Below, one piece after another: positions 1-4,501 of a stretch of DNA of 5,719 bases. The notes under the pieces are model-generated. The model was not told where the DNA came from. It was given only the letters and a program-made list of their open reading frames with translations, and did not search any database. This stretch comes from DATEMK01 sp035275625. Lineage in GTDB: Bacteria > Bacteroidota > Bacteroidia > AKYH767-A > OLB10. Made by a program: the position numbers and the translations under genes. The DNA lies in contig DATEMK010000001.1 in assembly GCA_035275625.1 (NCBI GenBank), positions 1 through 5,719 on the forward strand, given 5' to 3'. The first letter of the stretch is position 1. Each line of letters begins with the position of its first letter.

Positions 1-35
1 TGGTTTTAAATATTAATGTAAATATAATTCATTTT

Positions 36-83
36 GGTGAAAATGCAAATTAAATAGGTGAATGATATGTATTTATAGGTGAA
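36..83. repeat. Three GGTGAA repeats phased at 21 bp
   Basis: GGTGAA begins at 36, 57 and 78, exactly 21 bp apart, which is about two helical turns. The second and third copies extend to TAGGTGAA, and the sequence between copies is not conserved. This spacing would put all three hexamers on one face of the helix, as in an array of regulator sites. With only three short units in A+T-rich DNA it could also be chance. Nothing else is visible in the 97 bases left of the transposon, and no gene is encoded there. Confidence 0.4.
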
Positions 84-97
84 CTATTCATAATCAC

Positions 98-105
98 TTG
101 TAAAT
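98..105. repeat. Left target-site duplication TTGTAAAT
   Basis: This octamer directly precedes the left inverted repeat and is repeated exactly at 4043-4050, directly after the right one. The identity could be stretched to CTTGTAAATG. The 8-bp reading is chosen because it makes both element ends begin with GG, lets the inverted repeats align without gaps, and matches the 8-bp duplication known for IS1595-family elements. Confidence 0.9.
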
Positions 106-132
106 GGGTACTATATACCAGTTTTCGGAAAA
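106..132 (+). repeat. Left terminal inverted repeat
   Basis: It pairs with the reverse complement of 4016-4042 at 23 of 27 positions without gaps. The shared blocks are terminal GG, ACTATATAC at positions 5-13 and TTTTCGGAAAA at positions 17-27. Mismatches fall at positions 3, 4, 14 and 16. The arm also contains the short palindrome GGTA-CTATA-TACC (107-119). The inner edge overlaps the U-tract of the minus-strand terminator hairpin at 129-165. Confidence 0.9.
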
Positions 133-165
133 AAGCACTGGTTTTCAGGCACTTAAAAAGTGCTT
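129..165 (-). terminator. Minus-strand terminator at left end
   Basis: On the minus strand AAGCACT (165-159) pairs with AGTGCTT (139-133), and the second arm runs into six T residues (134-129). This is a plausible intrinsic terminator for the transposase-side operon just before the left inverted repeat. The 19-nt loop is long. It competes with the shorter plus-strand hairpin at 149-163. Confidence 0.5.
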
Positions 166-172
166 ATTTTTT
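149..172 (+). terminator. Plus-strand terminator facing inward
   Basis: GCACTT (149-154) pairs with AAGTGC (158-163) across a 3-nt loop and is followed by TTATTTTTT. On the plus strand this is a standard intrinsic terminator. It would stop transcription entering the element from the left flank and so shield the convergent genes from readthrough. Confidence 0.6.
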
Positions 173-283
173 CTTACCCTTCGGTTTTGGCTTGGGATTG
201 CCTGAAACCGAAGCCCTCAATACATCTTCAAATGAACCATGTATTTTTAAGGTTTTTTCCTTTTTAGCTTTCTTCTTTTTCAC
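164..283 (-). CDS. Small lysine-rich protein, 39 aa, unknown
   Basis: This short reading frame starts at GTG (283-281) and ends with TAA at 164-166, just inside the terminator hairpin. The product begins MKKKKAKKEKTLKIHGSF and continues EDVLRASVSGNPKPKPKGKKK. It has a lysine-rich head, a central block HGSFEDVLRASVSGNPKP and a Lys/Pro/Gly tail. The central block reads like real protein and resembles, from memory, small basic Bacteroidota proteins with a G-x-F-E-D-V-L motif, but I cannot name a family. It lies 10 nt after the basic +1-frame ORF and behind the transposase, so it is probably the last gene of that transcript. A hairpin at 299-327 would limit its expression if it terminates. Weak points are the short length and the GTG start. 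It could bind nucleic acid, but that is inference from charge only. Confidence 0.5.
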   Translation of the reverse strand: MKKKKAKKEKTLKIHGSFEDVLRASVSGNPKPKPKGKKK

Positions 284-293
284 AGATGTAAAA

Positions 294-419
294 TTAATAA
301 AAAAGGCGCAACTGGTTAGGATTGCGCTTTGTCTTTGCTTTAGGTTTGGGTTTGCGTATTTTTTTACGCCACCATTTTTTATAAAACTTTTTACGATCGG
401 GGCGGAACGTTGGGTGAAT
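294..419 (-). other. Basic ORF in +1 frame behind the transposase
   Basis: This is an open frame of 41 codons between a stop at 420-422 and TAA at 294-296, with no ATG, GTG or TTG start. It overlaps the last 29 bases of the transposase gene in the +1 frame. The part beyond the overlap reads DRKKFYKKWWRKKIRKPKPK, then AKTKRNPNQLRLFY, which is strongly basic with a Trp pair. Near the transposase stop the sequence is CCG-CCC-CGA-TCG-TAA. A +1 slip of the CCC-decoding tRNA on CCCC (402-399) would join residue 312 of the transposase to 34 basic residues, giving a protein of about 346 aa. Alternatives are an old extension lost by a 1-base deletion, or a chance open frame in A-rich DNA. The codons at its end also form the hairpin at 299-327. 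Confidence 0.3.
299..327 (-). terminator. Hairpin with U-tract after transposase
   Basis: On the minus strand GCGCAA (327-322) pairs with TTGCGC (311-306) over a 10-nt loop, then a C and six T residues follow (304-299). It lies about 64 nt past the transposase stop and is the best intrinsic terminator for that gene. It would reduce transcription into the small ORF at 164-283, unless it is partial or is read through by translating ribosomes. Confidence 0.55.
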
Positions 420-1335
420 TTATCAAATCTTGATACTTCAAACGTCCCGCCACTTGCGATAAAACAGTGTTGAACCTTTCGGATTCATCACTCTTACGTG
501 TATTATAACGAAAAGCAAATTCAGAACAGTAACGATGTAAGTGTTTGGGGCTTACAAAATGATAAATTCCTATAACTCCGCGCTGCAATAATGAAAACGC
601 GCCTTCAATAGAGTTTGTATGGTAAATACCACGTGCATATTCTCCATGCGCATGATGTACACTGTGATGCTCAAAATGTCCTTTAAGACTCTTATAAGCA
701 GGAAGACTATCGGTAATAACAACCGAACCTTGTTTTACATAATGCTTCAATTTGCCTATTAAAACTTTTCGATTTACTTCTTTAAGATGGATGAATTTTA
801 TTTTACCGTCTCTCTGTAAAATTCCTAAAACTGGTTGTTTGGTATCAATCCCATCAATTTTATACTGATCTCTCTGCCATTTGTGTTTATTTTTCAGAAC
901 TCCACCAATGTAAACCTCATCGGCTTCCACAACACCAGATAACATTTTAGGCTGTTTGTCTGCAAGCATTAAACGAATGCGATGCAACATAAACCAAGCG
1001 GTTTTTTGCGTCACTCCGATGTCCCTGTGAAGCTGTAACGAACTTATTCCTTTTTTATGTGAACTTGCCAAGTAGATAGCCAAAAACCATTTCTGTAAAG
1101 GCACTTTAGTATTTTCAAATATTGTTCCTACGGTTGCTGTGAATTTTTGACGGCATTTCTTTTCAGCACATTCATACGTTTTGCCGTCCTTTAATTTGTA
1201 AGGCTCTGTGGTACTTCCGCAATGGGGACAAGTAGGGTTACCATTCCACCTTAATTGTTCCAAGTGTTTTCGACAAGAATCATTATCAGGGAATGCAGTG
1301 TAAATGTCGTGTAGGTTTTTAAATTCTTTGAACAT
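391..1335 (-). CDS. IS1595-family (ISXO2-like) transposase
   Basis: This DDE-type transposase cuts and joins the element ends. Residues 1-30 form a short helical head. A zinc ribbon follows with C36-P-H-C39 and C56-x4-C61, the usual N-terminal DNA-binding part of this family. Residues 96-120 look like a helix-turn-helix (SSLQLHRDIGVTQKTAWFML). The catalytic domain shows D139 in VEADEVYIGG, D209 in VVITDSLPAY and N241/E244 in HTNSIEGAF, followed by the typical RGVIGIYHFVSPKHL and EFAFRYNTR motifs. At 314 aa it is full length and uninterrupted. The ATG start lies 43 bp after the stop of the HTH gene. No good -7 box is visible in that gap, so cotranscription from the HTH promoter is likely. A palindrome at 1343-1353, 8 bp before the start, may bind a regulator. 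The end may be extended by a +1 frameshift (see 294-419). Confidence 0.95.
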   Translation of the reverse strand: MFKEFKNLHDIYTAFPDNDSCRKHLEQLRWNGNPTCPHCGSTTEPYKLKDGKTYECAEKKCRQKFTATVGTIFENTKVPLQKWFLAIYLASSHKKGISSLQLHRDIGVTQKTAWFMLHRIRLMLADKQPKMLSGVVEADEVYIGGVLKNKHKWQRDQYKIDGIDTKQPVLGILQRDGKIKFIHLKEVNRKVLIGKLKHYVKQGSVVITDSLPAYKSLKGHFEHHSVHHAHGEYARGIYHTNSIEGAFSLLQRGVIGIYHFVSPKHLHRYCSEFAFRYNTRKSDESERFNTVLSQVAGRLKYQDLINSPNVPPRS

Positions 1336-1342
1336 TGTTTTG

Positions 1343-1353
1343 AGTTTGAAACT
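1343..1353. promoter_or_regulatory. Palindrome before transposase start
   Basis: AGTTT-G-AAACT is a perfect 5-bp inverted repeat located 8 bp before the transposase ATG. The same 11-mer, on the other strand, is the core of the palindrome at 1567-1579 in the HTH gene's promoter. Two copies of one palindrome before two adjacent genes suggest a common DNA-binding protein, most simply the HTH protein encoded between them. Confidence 0.45.
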
Positions 1354-1378
1354 TGAAACTGATTAGGTAAAAAAAATA

Positions 1379-1549
1379 TTATTTGTTAGGTATGCGTGGA
1401 AATTTTACGGTATCAATAAACTTTACTCCATCAATGACCACTGGTTGCATTTTCTTTTCTTTTATGAGTTTATAAATATATGACGTTGTTACTTTCATTT
1501 TATCAGAGTAGCTTTTAATCGTAAGAAGAACTTCTGTTCTGATTGTCAT
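1379..1549 (-). CDS. Small excisionase/MerR-like HTH protein
   Basis: The 56-aa product (MTIRTEVLLTIKSYSDKMKV...) has one winged-helix-like fold: the helix pair SYSDKMKVTTSYIYKLIKEK, then the wing MQPVVIDGVKFIDTVKF. This matches the pattern of excisionase/HTH_17-type proteins (y-A-d-k-x-x-V-s-x-x-x-I-Y-x-l-I, then k-I-D-G). An upstream in-frame ATG at 1567 exists, but it sits within the promoter: TATCTTTG lies only 4 bp before the ATG at 1549. I therefore take 1549, which implies a leaderless or nearly leaderless message. The gene stands directly before the transposase and probably forms an operon with it. By context it could repress both genes or act as an accessory factor at the element ends. 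It is the only recognisable DNA-binding regulator in the element. Confidence 0.75.
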   Translation of the reverse strand: MTIRTEVLLTIKSYSDKMKVTTSYIYKLIKEKKMQPVVIDGVKFIDTVKFPRIPNK

Positions 1550-1553
1550 AAGG

Positions 1554-1583
1554 CAAAGATAGTACAAAGTTTCAAACTTGCAA
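1554..1583 (-). promoter_or_regulatory. Bacteroidota-type promoter of HTH-transposase operon
   Basis: On the minus strand TTG (1583-1581), a 19-bp spacer and TATCTTTG (1561-1554) match the Bacteroidota -33/-7 consensus. The -7 box ends 4 bp before the chosen ATG at 1549. The spacer contains a perfect palindrome (1567-1579), well placed for repression. Confidence 0.65.
1567..1579. promoter_or_regulatory. Palindromic operator candidate in HTH promoter
   Basis: AAGTTT-C-AAACTT is a perfect inverted repeat with 6-bp arms and a single central base, lying between the -33 and -7 boxes. Its core recurs at 1343-1353. A related half-site, AAACTTG, recurs nearby on the plus strand around 1588. Autorepression by the HTH protein would explain the position. 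Confidence 0.5.
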
Positions 1584-1622
1584 CTAAAACTTGAAAATAA
1601 ATTATATTTGATTATGAAGTGT

Positions 1623-3071
1623 TTATGAAATGTCGGGTGCTTTTTCTTCTATTTCTTCAATTATTGTATCGAAATAGCTCTTTATCTCTGCGCTTTTTGG
1701 GGTTTCAGAAATATAATTAAGTTCCACACATGAAATAAATTCATCAACAAATTTTTCTAAAGCATTATTATTACTTCCTGCACTGACATTAATATTTAAT
1801 GGTTCAAAAATTACTTCTCTCAATGTGCCATTTATTCTCAATGTGTATGTGACGGGTTTGTGTAGCCAAATAATATAATTATCGTTTTCGATTTTTTGAA
1901 TTTCACGTTGAATTTGATTTGAGTAATCAATAAATAAATTACCCTGTTTTAAATCTTTTTTGCTTAAAGATTCGAGTTTTGTGTTTGCTGTAACCTCCAT
2001 TGTTACGGTAGCAAAGATTGCTTCTAATTGCTCCGGCAAAGGCTCTTTTTGTATTGGAGGCACTAACTTTTTTCTATTCTGGTAATTTATTTTTGGGTAT
2101 TTTTTACTTTCATTTGTATCTCTATTAATTAGAGATAAATTATACTCAGGACTATTTATTATTTTAATTAATGGATCAAATATTTTTTTTCTTGCAGCGT
2201 CATTATATTTTTTTGTTATGTCCGTTATGACATCTTTATTATTAAGGTTTAATGACAGAGATAATATTTCGCTCTTATATTTTTCAGGCAGTGTATTTCT
2301 AAAGTCAAAATACTCGCCTTTCATTTTTTCCTGTTTTAACACAGTATCATAGCCAACAGTAATTTGAAAACTGCCATTTTTATGTGTATTTAAAATTCTG
2401 GGTTCTGAACTTAAAATTATTTTGGTAATAGTTTTGGATAAAGATTTATCGTCTTGAAAATCCTTACTAAAATTATTATAAAATTCCACACCCACATAGC
2501 CTTTATAAGAGTCATCTATTTTTTGCAAAAACTGCGCTCCGTTACCTAAACTAACAGTACCATTATATCTTGTATTTGATGGTAATATGCTATTGTTAGG
2601 GATAATTTCCAAAGCCATAGAGTGGTCATCATTTAATATTTCAAGATAATAATCCGTATCAATGGTATTGAAAATTTCTTGGAGATAATCTGGCTTGTCC
2701 TCCAAAAAATAACTTTCGACATCAGGAAAATATTTTTGGGGAATATCATAACCAGGAAGAAATTGAAAATTTGAATAATTAAGTTTCCGATCAATGTCAA
2801 CAGTATAAAAAGTTTCCGGCTCTTTATTTTTAATCAACTGAAATAAAGTTAATTTTCTGTGAACGTAATCATATAATTGCTTTACGGTCACTTCAAAACA
2901 TAGCCACCTATTATTATTTTCATCACCTTCAACCCAATAATAAATAGCGTGTCGGTTCCCATATTGATAATGGACTAAAAGAGGCTCTCCATCAAAATCT
3001 ATTAAATCAGATTTATACTGGTATCCCTCAAAGCGCCATTTTGTAAACGGATATGAAATAAATGTTTCCAC
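1623..3071 (-). CDS. 482-aa cargo protein, DUF6575-like N-terminus
   Basis: The function is unknown. The N-terminal part (about residues 20-95) carries FDGEPLLVHYQYGNRH, then IYYWVEGDENNNRWLCFEV, an acidic turn before R-W-L, and LTLFQLIKN. From memory this resembles the uncharacterised DUF6575 domain, where a D/Y-G-P-x-L-F strand is followed by W-V-D-E-x-x-x-x-x-x-W-L. I hold this match only moderately. The rest is mixed alpha/beta, with a Lys/Pro-rich linker near residues 320-345 and an acidic tail (IIEEIEEKAPDIS). I see no signal peptide, membrane segment, Walker motif, HNH, PD-(D/E)XK or HEPN motif, so it is probably cytosolic. The GTG start overlaps the TAG of the 180-aa gene by one base (TAGTG), which implies translational coupling; there is no other early Met. 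It looks like the effector-size partner of a two-gene unit. Confidence 0.85.
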   Translation of the reverse strand: METFISYPFTKWRFEGYQYKSDLIDFDGEPLLVHYQYGNRHAIYYWVEGDENNNRWLCFEVTVKQLYDYVHRKLTLFQLIKNKEPETFYTVDIDRKLNYSNFQFLPGYDIPQKYFPDVESYFLEDKPDYLQEIFNTIDTDYYLEILNDDHSMALEIIPNNSILPSNTRYNGTVSLGNGAQFLQKIDDSYKGYVGVEFYNNFSKDFQDDKSLSKTITKIILSSEPRILNTHKNGSFQITVGYDTVLKQEKMKGEYFDFRNTLPEKYKSEILSLSLNLNNKDVITDITKKYNDAARKKIFDPLIKIINSPEYNLSLINRDTNESKKYPKINYQNRKKLVPPIQKEPLPEQLEAIFATVTMEVTANTKLESLSKKDLKQGNLFIDYSNQIQREIQKIENDNYIIWLHKPVTYTLRINGTLREVIFEPLNINVSAGSNNNALEKFVDEFISCVELNYISETPKSAEIKSYFDTIIEEIEEKAPDIS

Positions 3072-3613
3072 TATTTTAGTTCTGCAACCACTTTAAACTT
3101 GTTAATTAATGTCACACCCTCAAATTCATGTAGGGTAAAATGTCCATCGCTTCTTGGCTTGGCATAAATTCCGTCAGTTGATTCAATAACCCCTTCAGCA
3201 ATATGAGTGTACTTAACATTTGATTTATTCGGATTTCCCCTGTATTTTTTATATGCTTTATCTTTTGTTGAATACATAGACAACCCACACGCTTTACAAA
3301 TTTTATGTGCAGGGTCTGTTGCTTTGGGATTCCATCCCAACTGAATATACGTTTTGAAATTATCAGTCGTTATAGGGTTATTGACATAACGAAACGCAGT
3401 TCTTTTTAATGAACTGGCTTCATTTGGCGGACAATCCACAGGCGCATGAGCCTTATGGTCTGCCTCGTATTTGAATTTAGGAACTACTTTTTTGGGTTCA
3501 GCTTTTCCGGCTTCCATGAGATAAGGGTGACAAAGGAAAGCAATAAAAAGATACCCGCCAAAAGCAATTTTTTTGATGTTGTTTTCTACAATATTTCTGA
3601 ACGTTTGCGGCAT
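3071..3613 (-). CDS. 180-aa cargo protein with CPP and CxxCGLSxY motifs
   Basis: The function is unknown. Conserved-looking motifs are D60-C-P-P63, then A73-F-R-Y-V, N85-F and C106-K-A-C109-G-L-S-M-Y114, followed by a basic segment. I recall a family of small bacterial proteins with this spacing (C-P-P, Y/F-R-x-V, D-x-F, C-x-x-x-G-L-S-x-F/Y) but know no function for it. C61, C106 and C109 could bind metal. The start is uncertain. ATG at 3613 lies 7 bp after a strong -7 box and gives an N-terminus with a hydrophobic stretch (I16-L32, after K14-K15) that could anchor it in the membrane. ATG at 3517 (M33, MEAGKAEPKK) would give a soluble 148-aa protein containing all the motifs. It is first in a coupled pair with the 482-aa gene (TAGTG overlap), so the two products probably act together. 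Confidence 0.85.
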   Translation of the reverse strand: MPQTFRNIVENNIKKIAFGGYLFIAFLCHPYLMEAGKAEPKKVVPKFKYEADHKAHAPVDCPPNEASSLKRTAFRYVNNPITTDNFKTYIQLGWNPKATDPAHKICKACGLSMYSTKDKAYKKYRGNPNKSNVKYTHIAEGVIESTDGIYAKPRSDGHFTLHEFEGVTLINKFKVVAELK

Positions 3614-3620
3614 TTGCTCG

Positions 3621-3651
3621 CAAAGGTAATCTTTGATTGTGACATTGTCAA
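3621..3651 (-). promoter_or_regulatory. Strong promoter of the two-gene cargo unit
   Basis: On the minus strand TTGAC (3651-3647), an 18-bp spacer and TACCTTTG (3628-3621) form a near-consensus Bacteroidota promoter. The -7 box ends 7 bp before the ATG at 3613, leaving almost no leader if that start is used. The -33 box is overlapped by the palindrome at 3648-3660. Confidence 0.75.
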
Positions 3652-3675
3652 GACTCTTGATCGTAATACTATCAA
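3648..3675. promoter_or_regulatory. Two overlapping palindromes between divergent genes
   Basis: TCAAGA-C-TCTTGA (3648-3660) is a perfect inverted repeat with 6-bp arms. TTGATCGTAATACTATCAA (3657-3675) is a 19-bp palindrome with 8 of 9 pairs matched. They share TTGA. The first covers the -33 box of the cargo-pair promoter, and the second lies toward the opposing promoter. Together they are a good candidate operator for coordinated control of the divergent genes. The binding protein is not identified. Confidence 0.5.
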
Positions 3676-3680
3676 AAACT

Positions 3681-3714
3681 TTTCAACAATGATAAAAAGA
3701 AATTTTTACCTTTG
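3681..3714 (+). promoter_or_regulatory. Promoter of the 90-aa gene
   Basis: TACCTTTG (3707-3714) is a full -7 match, identical to the opposing promoter's -7 box. The -33 side is poor: TTTC at 3681-3684 with a 22-bp spacer is the nearest candidate, so an activator may be needed. The -7 box ends 22 bp before the ATG, leaving an A-rich leader. Confidence 0.5.
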
Positions 3715-3736
3715 TAAGAACTGAAAAAATAAAGCT

Positions 3737-4009
3737 ATGAGTACTTTAAATGAGTTATTAGAGAAGAAAGAAAAATACAAGCATTTGCTTGGAAAAGAAG
3801 TTAAGAGCGATAAGGATTTATCACCAAATCTTGTAATCGGTGTTGCAATACTTCCTAAAGGAGATGTGACGCAATCCAATCCAAACGAAGATATGTTTGA
3901 TGAAACTAAAGACAATGATGTTTGTATAATTATGCAAAAAGGTCATTTGGCGGGTATTGGATTAAAGACAACGGTTGAAGACTTTGAAAAAGATTATACA
4001 ATTCTTTAA
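3737..4009 (+). CDS. 90-aa cargo protein, unknown
   Basis: I do not recognise this protein. The first 20 residues (MSTLNELLEKKEKYKHLLGK) should form a charged amphipathic helix. The rest looks like a small alpha/beta domain with strands LVIGVAIL and VCIIMQKG, then HLAGIGLKTTVEDFEKDYTIL. It has no HTH, no signal peptide and a single Cys. The ATG is supported by the promoter and the A-rich leader (AAAAAATAAAGCT) typical of Bacteroidota. The gene diverges from the 180/482-aa pair across 123 bp with shared palindromes, and its stop lies only 6 bp before the right inverted repeat, so it is clearly inside the transposon. It could be an antitoxin, immunity or modulator partner of the divergent pair, but that is inference from layout only. 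Confidence 0.8.
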   Translation: MSTLNELLEKKEKYKHLLGKEVKSDKDLSPNLVIGVAILPKGDVTQSNPNEDMFDETKDNDVCIIMQKGHLAGIGLKTTVEDFEKDYTIL

Positions 4010-4015
4010 AAATCC

Positions 4016-4042
4016 TTTTCCGAAAAGTAGTATATAGTTACC
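4016..4042 (-). repeat. Right terminal inverted repeat
   Basis: The reverse complement of 106-132 with 4 mismatches in 27 and no gaps. Read inward from the right end it starts GGTAACTATATAC. The inner part CTTTT-CCG-AAAAG (4015-4027) is itself palindromic. It begins 6 bp after the stop of the 90-aa gene. Confidence 0.9.
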
Positions 4043-4050
4043 TTGTAAAT
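4043..4050. repeat. Right target-site duplication TTGTAAAT
   Basis: An exact copy of 98-105, directly outside the right inverted repeat. Removing 106-4050 would restore an uninterrupted A+T-rich intergenic sequence, so no gene appears to have been broken by the insertion. Confidence 0.9.
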
Positions 4051-4247
4051 GATTTTAATAATACTATTATTTACGTATGTGATTATTAATCAGGATAGTT
4101 TAACCTGCGTTTTTTGTTTAGAAATCCAACTGATTCCAATATTTAACTCCTGAAAAAATTTACTGATGACAAAATTCTCAGTCAGAAAATCTAAACATCC
4201 TGATCCCAAAAGGAGATTGGATTAAAACAAAAGGGCTGGTTCATCTT

Positions 4248-4326
4248 TTTGTGCTTCTTAGTGACTTTGTGGCTTTGTGGCAAAATTAATTTTTAAAATA
4301 GAGCCACAAAGGCACTAAGACACAAA
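4248..4326. repeat. REP-like imperfect palindrome
   Basis: The left arm 4248-4274 (TTTGTGCTTCTTAGTGAC, then TTTGTGGCT) pairs with the right arm 4302-4326, whose complement reads TTTGTGTCTTAGTGCC then TTTGTGGCT. There is one 2-base bulge and about two mismatches, around an A+T-rich 27-nt loop. The left arm also has a tandem CTTTGTGG doublet (4265-4280). The phrase CTTTGTGTCTTAGTGCCTT is, from memory, a dispersed intergenic repeat in Flavobacteriia-like genomes. Transcribed, it would fold into a long hairpin and might serve as a terminator or a REP-type element. Confidence 0.6.
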
Positions 4327-4493
4327 GTTTCACTACGCTTTTCAAAATAAACATAACCCAAAATTTAAATTGACCCACTACCAAAACTTCAGTGATGCAA
4401 ATTGAGTTTTTTATTCAACAATAGTTTTCTTAAGATGGCACATTTTTTTTGTAATTGAATTAATCTCCTCTTCCATTTAACATTTAAAATTAT

Positions 4494-4501
4494 TACCTTT
4501 C
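4494..4501 (+). promoter_or_regulatory. Weak -7-like box before glycosyltransferase
   Basis: TACCTTTC matches the TAnnTTTG box except for its last base and ends 6 bp before the ATG. No convincing TTG lies 18-21 bp upstream. If used, the message would be nearly leaderless. Confidence 0.35.

Larger units (their letters stand above)
106..4042 (-). mobile_element. IS1595-family transposon with passenger genes
   Basis: This is a complete element of 3937 bp bounded by 27-bp imperfect inverted repeats and an 8-bp target duplication. It encodes an intact IS1595/ISXO2-like transposase, a small helix-turn-helix protein and at least three further genes with no recognisable role in transposition (482, 180 and 90 aa), plus one or two short lysine-rich ORFs behind the transposase. 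Simple IS1595 members are usually much shorter, but the family is known to include transposon-like members with passenger genes. The strand given is that of the transposase. The outer genes lie within 35 bp of the right end, and the left-end ORF is only about 30 bp from the left inverted repeat, so the element is compactly packed. Confidence 0.9.

Noticed and set aside
36..83. CRISPR-like array
   Set aside because: The repeats are only 6-8 bp at 21-bp intervals, far too short for a CRISPR, and there are no cas genes.
98..106. 9- or 10-bp target duplication (CTTGTAAATG)
   Set aside because: Taking more than 8 bp forces a gap in the inverted-repeat alignment and removes the matching terminal GG; 8 bp also fits the IS1595 family.
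192..473. Plus-strand 93-codon ORF
   Set aside because: It lies opposite the transposase end and the small minus-strand ORFs, its product is Phe-rich with no recognisable motif, and it has no promoter.
1549..1567. Upstream ATG giving a 62-aa HTH protein
   Set aside because: The extra codons coincide with the TATCTTTG -7 box, so the RNA should begin after this ATG.
3446..3724. Plus-strand 92-codon ORF
   Set aside because: It is antisense to the 180-aa gene and runs through the divergent promoter region; its sequence looks like translated antisense DNA.
3706..3915. Minus-strand 69-codon ORF
   Set aside because: It is antisense to the 90-aa gene, which has a promoter and a protein-like sequence.
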